Part shown: in pieces, positions 7,667-14,677 of the stretch | How positions within the stretch are numbered: position 1 is the first letter of the stretch | Layout of the letters: every line of letters begins with the position of its first letter | Assembly: GCA_030691775.1 (NCBI GenBank) | Contig: JAUYDN010000005.1 | Coordinates: 1 to 24,170, forward strand | DNA: 24,170 nucleotides | From: Dehalococcoidia bacterium | GTDB taxonomy: Bacteria > Chloroflexota > Dehalococcoidia > Dehalococcoidales > Fen-1064 | Reading direction: 5' to 3' | Position numbers and translations under genes: made by a program | The notes under the pieces: generated by a model | The model's input: only the letters and a program-made list of their open reading frames with translations | Told to the model about the DNA's origin: nothing | Databases searched by the model: none

Positions 7667-8320
7667 ATGGATAGGGTACGTGTATTTATTACCGAGGGCG
7701 ATGTGTCTTTACGGGAAAACGTGCGCGCTCTCCTGGAGGGTGTTCCGGACATCGAGGTTGCCGGTGAAGCGAGCGGTATACCGGAGATGATGACGCTCAT
7801 CGGGCAGACCAGGCCGGATGTGGTCCTCCTGAATGATACGTTAGATAAAAACAGCCATGCGCTGGTACACCAGCTTAAAGTCCACCACCCCGAAATTAAG
7901 ATTCTCGGGGTGAATATGGCAGACGGTTGTGATTACTACTTTGAGGTGCCGCCCGCCGGGTCTTCCGGCTACATGGTCAGGACAGGCACACCCGCAGATT
8001 TCCTGGCGGCGCTACGGGGTTTTGCCCGGGGCACTGCAGTATCGCCGACCGTTACCAGGGACCTGTTGCAGGACTATGCCCGGCAAGCACAGACACGGCT
8101 CGGTAATAGCACCGGGGTGCGCCTGACGCGCCGTGAAGAGCAGATATTAAAGTTGACCGTGGAAGGGAACAGCAACGAGGAAATCGCCGCCAGGCTTTCT
8201 TTGAGTACATCGACGGTGCGTACCTACCGTGCCAGTGTAATGAGTAAGCTGGGATTCCCCACCCGCTCCGACCTGGCGAAGTACGCTCTAAAGAAAGGCT
8301 TTATTGCACTCGATTCATAG
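7667..8320 (+). CDS. LuxR-type regulator with degenerate receiver domain
   Basis: A 217-residue DNA-binding protein of NarL/FixJ layout: receiver-like domain 1-125 and a C-terminal LuxR helix-turn-helix from about 148 (LTRREEQILKLTVEGNSNEEIAARL...STVRTYRASVMSKL). The receiver lacks the key residues. The phosphoacceptor aspartate is Asn56 (in PDVVLLNDTLD), the conserved threonine/serine after beta 4 is Asn (GVNMAD), and the lysine after beta 5 is Arg (GYMVRTG). It aligns without gaps to the canonical regulator at 23076, where these are Asp56, Thr84 and Lys106. It starts 24 bases after the small membrane gene behind AAGGAG, so it is cotranscribed with the NrfD module. Output is probably phosphorylation-independent. 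Confidence 0.85.
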   Translation: MDRVRVFITEGDVSLRENVRALLEGVPDIEVAGEASGIPEMMTLIGQTRPDVVLLNDTLDKNSHALVHQLKVHHPEIKILGVNMADGCDYYFEVPPAGSSGYMVRTGTPADFLAALRGFARGTAVSPTVTRDLLQDYARQAQTRLGNSTGVRLTRREEQILKLTVEGNSNEEIAARLSLSTSTVRTYRASVMSKLGFPTRSDLAKYALKKGFIALDS

Positions 8321-8335
8321 TCACAGTGTATGGTA

Positions 8336-8357
8336 GACTACATAGACCTATGTAGTC
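8336..8357. promoter_or_regulatory. 22-base perfect dyad, operator or terminator-like hairpin
   Basis: GACTACATAG and CTATGTAGTC are exact reverse complements separated by AC. GGTA on the left and TACC on the right extend it with one bulged base. It lies 15 bases past the stop of the degenerate regulator. No T tract follows, so a regulator-binding operator is at least as likely as a terminator. Confidence 0.55.
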
Positions 8358-8382
8358 GTACCTCAAAATACCATTGACTCCC

Positions 8383-8402
8383 AGTAGGTAGTTTCCCCTA
8401 CT
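8383..8402. promoter_or_regulatory. Second dyad, AGTAGG/CCTACT
   Basis: AGTAGG (8383-8388) and CCTACT (8397-8402) are inverted around eight bases. TTGACT lies just upstream at 8374-8379 and could be a -35 element for the small gene at 8509, with the dyad lying across the spacer and -10 region. No good -10 box was found, so this is tentative. Confidence 0.35.
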
Positions 8403-8508
8403 TTATGTATATGACCCCTCTGCTGAATGTGTTATTCTTTTCCTACAAATAAGTAAAGAAGCTGGGGTTTATCTCCGCACTACCGTACCCCCGCAGGAAT
8501 GGAGTAAC

Positions 8509-8727
8509 ATGCAGAGACATATCGTATCTGAGAATCCATCATTCGGTGAAGTACTCCGGCTTATCGGTATCATCACCACCATTTTCAGCCTGGCAATAGG
8601 CGTGTTTTCTTTTGTCTTTCCCGCTTCATACCTCGCCAGCTACATGGCTTTCGCCGCCGTTATTTTCCTCTTCGTCGGCTTACTGACGCTGGGTATCGGA
8701 GCAATTATGGTACGGCGGAAGGCATAA
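8509..8727 (+). CDS. Small two-helix membrane protein, unknown
   Basis: A 72-residue protein with a short polar N-terminus and two hydrophobic helices (about 17-39 and 43-67), ending in a basic tail (MVRRKA). GGAG lies seven bases before the ATG. It has its own upstream region of about 190 bases with two dyads, so it seems separately controlled and not part of the NrfD operon. No family is recognised. Confidence 0.6.
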   Translation: MQRHIVSENPSFGEVLRLIGIITTIFSLAIGVFSFVFPASYLASYMAFAAVIFLFVGLLTLGIGAIMVRRKA

Positions 8728-9077
8728 CACAGTAACAGTTTCTGCGCCTGACTCTCCTGAGAGAGCACGGCGGCGTCTTCTAACCAATCGGGAACGCATC
8801 AGGTTTCTGGCAAGTTCAGGTCCTCTACCAACGAACGTCTGCCAGAAACCTTTCATTTTCAACAGGTAAAACTCTCACCGGCGATAACGATTTCTGCGCA
8901 AGCTTTTATCGTTGTATTTTGTTACTATTATAGTAAGCTTATTTTTCTGGTCCTTTATATTAGTAGCGCGTTGGGTGAAAACCGTTCTTCGCCTCGCTGT
9001 CACAAACGCCGGAGACGAGATGATAGAGGCGGCGCTATTGATTTTTGAGTTAATATCGCCGGTCAGGGTGGTAGACT
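8728..9077. other. Intergenic region with structured element
   Basis: A 350-base spacer between the small membrane gene and the fused flavoprotein. Besides the hairpin at 8801-8851, it holds an AT-rich tract (8905-8945) with AAGCTT at each end that may contain a promoter, but no clear -35/-10 pair could be assigned. Open frames here have no ribosome binding site. Confidence 0.5.
8801..8851. terminator. Long-stem inverted repeat, possible terminator or structured RNA
   Basis: AGGTTTCTGGCA (8801-8812) and TGCCAGAAACCT (8840-8851) form a perfect 12-base stem. The 27-base loop contains a second pair, GTTC/GAAC (8814-8817 with 8833-8836). A T-rich tail (TTCATTTTC) follows. It lies about 75 bases past the small membrane gene, consistent with a terminator; the loop is longer than usual for one. 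Confidence 0.45.
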
Positions 9078-11681
9078 GTGAACCAGGACATAAATAATAA
9101 ACTCCACAATGGTTCACGCGTGGCGGTAATCGGTGGCGGTCCCGCCGGGTCTTTCTTCGCGCTTTACCTGCTACTCTTCGCCCGCCGTGCCGGCATCCTT
9201 CCCGCCGTGACAATTTACCAGGACCGGCGTTTTGAGGATGCGGGACCTCCTGGCTGTAAAGGCTGTGCCGGCGTCCTTTCGATGACGGTGACGAAGAATC
9301 TGGCTGAGCTGGGATTGAAAGTGCCGGATACGGTCATCAGGTCGCGGATAGACCATTATGCCGTACATAGCCCCTACCTTTCCTTAAGTATCAGTAATCC
9401 GGAAAAAGGCGTCGATATCCTCAGCATCTATCGTGGCGGCGGGCCTCTGCTGGCAGATGCCGGTGCTCCCGTAAGTTTTGATGGCTGGTTGTTGCAGGAA
9501 GCCAGGAAAGCGGGCGCAGAGGTGGTATCCCGGAGAGTCGCGGGGATTGATATGGAGAAGGCGCCTGCCATCGTTATCGACAGCGAGTCAATACCTTTCG
9601 ATGTCATCGTGCTGGCATGCGGCGTCAACAGTAAGGAGTTTCGTGTCTCCGGTACTGGTTACACGCCACCCCGGACTACGTTCGCTACGATGGCGGAATT
9701 GATGTGCGATTTCAAGGAAATCCGCGAGCGCATCGGTAATGCTGCCCACGCATTCCTTATCCCGGATTCGCCGGTGCTATTCGGTTCGCTGGTGCCCAAA
9801 GGACCATTCATCAATGTTTCCGTGATGAGCACCGGGCGCAAGTCAGTGTCCGTGAGCGATTTTCTGGCTTCGGACGTGGTACGGAGCGCATTGCCAGCCG
9901 GTTGCCAGCGTGTCTGTAGTTGCCGGCCGCGCGTGCCGATGACCAGCGCCAGGAACTACTTTGCGGATGGTTTTGTGGCGGTTGGCGACGCGGCTGTATC
10001 CCGCCTTTACAAGGATGGCATCGGTTCCGCCCTGATAACAGCGCGCCGGGCGGCAGATACGCTGGTCGCTCATGGCTACGGGAAAGAGGATTTCAGGCGA
10101 TATTACGCTCCCTTGTGCAAAACATTGAAACGGGATAATTACTGGGGTAAATGGCTGTTCTTTATGACGAACAGGACAAAAAACTCCCGCGTGTTCCTGT
10201 TTACCCAGCACCGCCTTATCGGCGATGAGCAGGGTAATATACGTGGACCGCAACCTTTTACCCGGATTGCCTGGGGGATGTTTACCGGAGCCTACAGCTA
10301 CCGGAGCATGGTTATCGAGGCGTTGAAACCAGCATCCCTGTTCAAATTGTTTGGCGCGTTTATTAGAGAATGTGGAGAAATGCTGAAGCCGCGCAGGTCT
10401 GGTGAAAAAAGGCAGTTGCATATTGGCGGGAAAAAGATAATCATCCTGGGGAGCGGGTTTGCGGGGACATATGCCTTGCGCTACCTGGTGCACGCTCTGA
10501 ACAAAAACGAAAACATGGAAACCATGATGCTCAGCCGTGAAAATTACTTTCTTTTTTCTCCGCTTGTGCACGAAGTGGCGCTGGGTGGTATCGAACCCAG
10601 GCATATCGCTTACCCCATCAGACGTATCACTCAACGCGACCGGTACAACTTTGTGCAAACCGAGGTCAAGAAAATCGACCTGGAAAACAAGGTCGTTAAC
10701 TCTACTGCCGGCGATTTTCCATACGATTACCTCGTCGTGGCGCTGGGAGGCATCACCGACTGGTCGGAACTTCACGCCACGAGTACTTCTGTTTTTACCC
10801 TGAGAACTCTGCGGGACTCCCGACTGCTCCGCGACCATATTATCGGTTCGTTGGAAAAAGCCAGTCTGGAAAAAGACCCGGAAGAACGTAAACGCCTGCT
10901 CACGGTAGCGGTTTGCGGTGGCGGTTACATCGGCGTGCAGGTAGTAACGGAAATGCGCGATTTTATTATGAAGAACATCCGCAAGTATTACCGCACTATT
11001 AATCCGGATGATGTGCGTATAATGCTCATAGAATCCGAACCGCGGGTACTTGCGCACGGGGATGCCCGGCTGAGTAACTACGCCATGAAACGTCTGGTGC
11101 GTATGGGCATCGATGTCCGGCTGAACTCCAGGGTGGCTTCGTACGGGGATGGTTTTATCAGGATGGAGAGTGCGGACGTAATACCTGCGGGCGCCCTTGT
11201 CTGGGTGGCGGGGCAGGTAGCGAGTCCACTGGTGGCGGAACTCCCCGTGGATAAAGATGACTCCGGGCGGGTTAAAGTGGGTGCCACCATGGAAGTACCC
11301 GGGTTCTCCGGTGTTTATGCCGTTGGGGATTGTGCTCATTTCGTCAACCCGGAAAACGGTCAGCCTATACCGCCCCGCGCCCACACCGCCGTCCGCCAGG
11401 CGAAGACTGCGGCTTACAACATACTGGCTGATATCCACGGCCGGCAGAAGAAAGCATACCGTTATTCGGAAGGCGGCGAGTTCGTCACGCTTGGAGATTC
11501 AAGTGCTATGCTAAGAATCGGTAAAGTGCGGCTGTATGGTTTCCTGGCCCGTATATTGTGGTTGCTTGCATATTCGCTACTGGTCACCGGCACCTATAAC
11601 CGTATGAGGGTGATGATGGACTGGGTGCTCTCCATCATTTTTGGCAGGCACCTGACCTACTTCGGTTACCAGCGTGAATAA
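9078..11681 (+). CDS. Fused geranylgeranyl-reductase-like flavoprotein and type II NADH dehydrogenase
   Basis: An uninterrupted 867-residue frame with two complete flavoprotein halves. Residues 12-430 resemble the geranylgeranyl reductase family: FAD motif GGGPAG (19-24), a CKGC pair (Cys60, Cys63), and the second FAD motif VGDAAVS with Gly303-Asp304. Residues 452-867 are an NDH-2-like domain: GSGFAG (458-463), NYFLFSPLVHEVALGG, NADH-binding GGGYIG (614-619), GVYAVGDCAHF with Asp751, and a hydrophobic C-terminal segment typical of membrane-associated NDH-2. The start is a GTG behind GGGTGG. NDH-2 passes electrons from NADH to quinone; geranylgeranyl reductases, including mycobacterial MenJ, saturate isoprenoid chains. 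A fused enzyme acting on menaquinone side chains or another isoprenoid is a hypothesis. The N-terminal half could instead be another FAD monooxygenase-type protein. Confidence 0.85.
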   Translation: MNQDINNKLHNGSRVAVIGGGPAGSFFALYLLLFARRAGILPAVTIYQDRRFEDAGPPGCKGCAGVLSMTVTKNLAELGLKVPDTVIRSRIDHYAVHSPYLSLSISNPEKGVDILSIYRGGGPLLADAGAPVSFDGWLLQEARKAGAEVVSRRVAGIDMEKAPAIVIDSESIPFDVIVLACGVNSKEFRVSGTGYTPPRTTFATMAELMCDFKEIRERIGNAAHAFLIPDSPVLFGSLVPKGPFINVSVMSTGRKSVSVSDFLASDVVRSALPAGCQRVCSCRPRVPMTSARNYFADGFVAVGDAAVSRLYKDGIGSALITARRAADTLVAHGYGKEDFRRYYAPLCKTLKRDNYWGKWLFFMTNRTKNSRVFLFTQHRLIGDEQGNIRGPQPFTRIAWGMFTGAYSYRSMVIEALKPASLFKLFGAFIRECGEMLKPRRSGEKRQLHIGGKKIIILGSGFAGTYALRYLVHALNKNENMETMMLSRENYFLFSPLVHEVALGGIEPRHIAYPIRRITQRDRYNFVQTEVKKIDLENKVVNSTAGDFPYDYLVVALGGITDWSELHATSTSVFTLRTLRDSRLLRDHIIGSLEKASLEKDPEERKRLLTVAVCGGGYIGVQVVTEMRDFIMKNIRKYYRTINPDDVRIMLIESEPRVLAHGDARLSNYAMKRLVRMGIDVRLNSRVASYGDGFIRMESADVIPAGALVWVAGQVASPLVAELPVDKDDSGRVKVGATMEVPGFSGVYAVGDCAHFVNPENGQPIPPRAHTAVRQAKTAAYNILADIHGRQKKAYRYSEGGEFVTLGDSSAMLRIGKVRLYGFLARILWLLAYSLLVTGTYNRMRVMMDWVLSIIFGRHLTYFGYQRE

Positions 11682-11765
11682 CCCATCGTCTCCCGGAATA
11701 CGGTGAGCTTTGTTCAATAATCCAGTAACAATAAAGTTAAAATACAGGGTATATTTGTGTGAAAA

Positions 11766-11779
11766 TTAGAGTATTCTAA
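11766..11779. promoter_or_regulatory. Short dyad TTAGA/TCTAA upstream of unknown membrane gene
   Basis: TTAGA and TCTAA are inverted around GTAT within the AT-rich 170-base leader of the seven-helix gene. It could be an operator. No convincing -35/-10 pair was found beside it. Confidence 0.25.
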
Positions 11780-11850
11780 CTAGAACAAAATAGGGATTAT
11801 ATGCCTTACCGCATCATCGCCTGGAATATACAATTTAAAGGAGGATAAAA

Positions 11851-12558
11851 ATGTACCTGGTTTTAACCCTGATTTCCAGTGTCGTCAGTCTTATATTCGC
11901 AGTACTCGTCTTTATCCAGTTCCTGACTCACAAAAAGCCATACCAGCTTATCTGGGCTATCGGCATTATCATGTACGGCATCGGCACGGGGGCTGAATTC
12001 TGGACCGAAAGTTACGGTCTAAATGAAACAGTGTACCGTCTCTGGTACCTCTTCGGGGCGATTCTGGTAAGCGCTTACCTGGGTATGGGCACGGTTTATC
12101 TGCTGGTAAAACGGCCGGTTGCCCACATCGTCATGGTGCTACTTGGAGTTGCTTCAATCTATGCCGTGTACAGAGTGTATAATGCGCCCGTGGATTTGGG
12201 CATCATCAGTCAGCTTTCCGGTAAGGCTTTGCCCGGCGGAATCAGGATGCTCACACCCTTCTATAATTCCTTCGGAACTCTGGCACTGGTGGGCGGGGCA
12301 CTTTACAGCGCCTGGGTCTTCTGGCGGCGGAAAATTATGCCTCACCGGGTGGTTTCCAATATTCTTATCGCCTTCGGTGCCATTTTGCCGGCAATCGGCG
12401 GTACGCAGCTAAAGCTGGGTGGGCAACTGGGACTGTTTTACACGCTGGAGCTTGCAGGTATCGTTATCATTTTCATCGGTTTCCTGCGTAGTTCGGAGGT
12501 ATTCGGGCTCGGTTGGCTCCCGCCGAAACCACCGGCTGCGCAAGCTCAGGGTAAATGA
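11851..12558 (+). CDS. Seven-helix membrane protein of unknown function
   Basis: A 235-residue integral membrane protein with about seven hydrophobic segments: near 2-24, 33-50, 64-86, 90-108, 143-162, 171-190 and 195-213. The soluble tail is proline-rich (PPKPPAAQAQGK). Conserved-looking features are aromatic residues at helix ends (EFWTES, YRLWYLFG) but no metal or haem ligands in a recognisable motif. The start is strongly supported by AAAGGAGG. The gene stands alone between an AT-rich leader and a hairpin repeat. The topology is that of a sensor-type or transport-type protein, but nothing here allows a function. Confidence 0.8.
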   Translation: MYLVLTLISSVVSLIFAVLVFIQFLTHKKPYQLIWAIGIIMYGIGTGAEFWTESYGLNETVYRLWYLFGAILVSAYLGMGTVYLLVKRPVAHIVMVLLGVASIYAVYRVYNAPVDLGIISQLSGKALPGGIRMLTPFYNSFGTLALVGGALYSAWVFWRRKIMPHRVVSNILIAFGAILPAIGGTQLKLGGQLGLFYTLELAGIVIIFIGFLRSSEVFGLGWLPPKPPAAQAQGK

Positions 12559-12610
12559 CCGGGCTCGTCCCGGTTTGAATTCCGGGAAGGGAATGGGCTT
12601 TGCCTCAAAT

Positions 12611-12722
12611 GTCATTCTGAGTCCCGATGTTTCGGTATGAAGCATCGGAAGAACGAAGAATCTCCAGCACCTACTCAGTAGGCACGGAGACCCTTCCCCC
12701 GACCTGTCGGGGGAAGGGTGAC
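12611..12722. repeat. Dispersed repeat with two hairpins (GTCATTC...GGGTGAC)
   Basis: The element starts GTCATTCTGAG and ends GGGTGAC. The first hairpin pairs CCGATG (12624-12629) with CATCGG (12643-12648), extended by TTTC/GAAG. The second pairs CCCTTCCCCCGA (12691-12702) with TCGGGGGAAGGG (12707-12718) around CCTG, a perfect 12-base stem that could also halt transcription. Ends and layout recall the element at 1688-1758. Confidence 0.6.
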
Positions 12723-12801
12723 AAGGATGCATTGGAGTTTTAGGGCAACGCCAGGGAATGGGGAAGGGGTCGCGGGATGTTTAGAAAGCAGGTGAACGAT
12801 A

Positions 12802-13728
12802 ATGTTAAGCGGGGTGCGGAAAAGCGTGAGATGGTTACTCGTACTTACCGGGGCACTTCTCCTCATCGGTCTTTATTTACTACTCACGAGCCACCGGGCA
12901 TTCGCCCTCGATGAAACCGGCTGTTTACAGTGTCACGGCACGCCGGGCTTAAGCAAAACGGGACCCAGCGGGCAGACAATCTCTCTTTATGTGAGCGAAG
13001 CGCGGGTCAACACCGCCGCACACAGATACATCGATTGCACTTCATGTCACACTTCCAAGCCGCACGAGACGGCAATAACATTAAACAAACAGACCCAGGC
13101 GGAGAAATGCGGCACCTGCCATTCCTACCAGTACAAATTGCACGCCCAGAGTATCCACGGTCAGCAATTACGGCAGGGCGTCACTGAAGTCGCCTCCTGT
13201 CTTGATTGTCACAGCGCGGAGAACAACCCGCATGCCGTCATCCGGGTGCTGGAATATAGCGCGCCTACCTATAAAAAGAACATCGCCGGCACCTGTGCGC
13301 AGTGCCATGCCCAGGAAGACCTGATGGCGACCTTCGGCATCGTTGAAAAGGTGTACGAATCCTACATGCGTAGTTTCCACGGAAAGGCTACGGCGTTGGG
13401 CACGTATAAGACCACGGAACTTGATAAAGCTACCTGCACGAACTGTCATGGCGTCCATGATATCAAGTCAGTATCCGACCCCTCCTCCCCCGTAGCGGGC
13501 ATGGAAAATCTGACCAAAACGTGCGTGAGCTGTCATCCCGGCGCCGGTCCCGAGTTCGTCAGCGGATTCCTGGGGCACAAAGAAGCCTCACCCAGGTACG
13601 TGCCAGCCGCCCATTACACTGAAATCCTCTTCACGACCCTGCTGATATCTGTGATAACCTTCGGCATCATCGTGGTGCTACTTGCGGTGCGGAAATACAT
13701 TGCTAACCGATGGAAGGAGACGCTATGA
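12802..13728 (+). CDS. Heptaheme membrane-anchored cytochrome c
   Basis: A 308-residue multiheme cytochrome with seven CXXCH sites beginning at residues 41, 79, 103, 133, 165, 212 and 241. A hydrophobic N-terminus (11-35, ending SHRAFA) is a signal peptide or anchor, and a C-terminal helix (274-297) followed by a basic tail anchors it, so the haem domain faces outward. Extra histidines (for example His74, His88, His114, His119, His193) could be distal haem ligands. The stop overlaps the cytochrome b start by ATGA. It probably receives electrons from, or delivers them to, that cytochrome b and hence the quinone pool. It is not a recognisable octaheme or NrfA enzyme; an electron conduit is the likelier role. 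Confidence 0.88.
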   Translation: MLSGVRKSVRWLLVLTGALLLIGLYLLLTSHRAFALDETGCLQCHGTPGLSKTGPSGQTISLYVSEARVNTAAHRYIDCTSCHTSKPHETAITLNKQTQAEKCGTCHSYQYKLHAQSIHGQQLRQGVTEVASCLDCHSAENNPHAVIRVLEYSAPTYKKNIAGTCAQCHAQEDLMATFGIVEKVYESYMRSFHGKATALGTYKTTELDKATCTNCHGVHDIKSVSDPSSPVAGMENLTKTCVSCHPGAGPEFVSGFLGHKEASPRYVPAAHYTEILFTTLLISVITFGIIVVLLAVRKYIANRWKETL

Positions 13729-14459
13729 CGACGTATTCGGGCACAATCCCTGCAGAACTGGCACGCGAAGAACATGTCACACGTTTCGACATTCACCAGA
13801 GAGTACAGCATTTCTTCCTGATGGTGAGTTTCACACTGCTGGTATTGACCGGCATGCCTCTCAAGTTTGCCGAAAGCGGCATCAGCAAGTGGTGGATATC
13901 AGTGCTCGGAGGTGTAGAGCCGACCCGGCTCATTCACCGCGGCGCCGCCTGGGTAATGATCGCCGTTTGTGTGTACCATGCTTTATACCTTCTTTATGGT
14001 ATAATCGTCCTGAAAAAGAAATTTACCGATATATTCCCCACCAAAAATGATTTCATCCTGTTTTTCCAGGAGATGGCTTATTTCACCGGTTTGCGCAAAG
14101 AGAGACCACGTTTCCCGCGGTATAACTGGCGGGAAAAATTTGATTACTATGCCATGTTCTGGGGCATACCGGTTATGGCGCTTACCGGTCTGGTGATGAT
14201 GTTCCCGGTTGTCGCTACCAGGTTCCTGCCCGGCTGGGTATTACCGGTGGCGTTGATTGCGCACAGCGACGAATCGATGCTGGCGCTCACCTGGATAGTG
14301 GTGGTGCACGTTTTCTTCAACCACTTCGTACCCGGGGTCTTCCCCTTTAACCCATCAATCTTTACGGGAAAACTATCAAAAGAACGCTATAAGGTTGACC
14401 ATCCTGTAGAGTACGAGAAGCTCACCGGGCAATCAGTCCAGAGCAAGGAGGGGAATTGA
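13725..14459 (+). CDS. Di-haem cytochrome b, formate dehydrogenase gamma / thiosulfate reductase type
   Basis: A 244-residue membrane protein with four main helices (about 28-45, 72-95, 141-160, 185-204) and histidines positioned as haem b ligands: His29, His71, His85, His180, His195 and His200. It matches the cytochrome b561-like subunit family that links quinones to periplasmic enzymes. The frame opens earlier, but the ATG at 13725 has AAGGAG upstream and overlaps the preceding stop (ATGA). Genes on both sides overlap by one to four bases, so it forms one complex with the heptaheme cytochrome and probably the next two proteins. Its likely task is menaquinol oxidation or menaquinone reduction. 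Confidence 0.88.
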   Translation: MTTYSGTIPAELAREEHVTRFDIHQRVQHFFLMVSFTLLVLTGMPLKFAESGISKWWISVLGGVEPTRLIHRGAAWVMIAVCVYHALYLLYGIIVLKKKFTDIFPTKNDFILFFQEMAYFTGLRKERPRFPRYNWREKFDYYAMFWGIPVMALTGLVMMFPVVATRFLPGWVLPVALIAHSDESMLALTWIVVVHVFFNHFVPGVFPFNPSIFTGKLSKERYKVDHPVEYEKLTGQSVQSKEGN

Positions 14460-14677
14460 GGTTTCTACGTCTCATCAGGCGTATATTCGATGACGGTCTC
14501 ACCAGGGCCGCCGGCATTATTTTCCTTGTTATCATTGCCCTGGTTGTCTTTAACTTCCAGTCCGACCTCCCCGAACGGTATCCGCTCTTCGGCGTGTTTG
14601 ACTTTCTTATGGTCCCGGTCCTCTTTATTGCCGGGGGGGTCGTATTCGTCCTCGCCATCTGGAGGTACGGCAGATGA
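14456..14677 (+). CDS. Small two-helix membrane protein within cytochrome operon
   Basis: A 73-residue protein with a basic N-terminus (RFLRLIRRIFDD) and two helices (about 17-35 and 46-68), ending in WRYGR. The start is a TTG that overlaps the cytochrome b stop; AAGGAGGGG directly upstream supports it. The stop overlaps the next gene by ATGA. This tight coupling suggests a subunit of the cytochrome b complex. No family is recognised, and a start further in is not excluded. Confidence 0.7.
   Translation: MRFLRLIRRIFDDGLTRAAGIIFLVIIALVVFNFQSDLPERYPLFGVFDFLMVPVLFIAGGVVFVLAIWRYGR

Noticed and set aside
8912..9097. A 61-codon frame with a hydrophobic N-terminus starting at TTG
   Set aside because: No ribosome binding site, and it runs into the start of the flavoprotein fusion. 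The start lies in an AT-rich tract that more likely holds a promoter.
9843..11438. A 531-codon open frame on the minus strand
   Set aside because: It lies wholly opposite the fused flavoprotein, whose plus-strand motifs are intact. The translation is rich in H, R, Q and V with no recognisable domain, as expected of a shadow frame.
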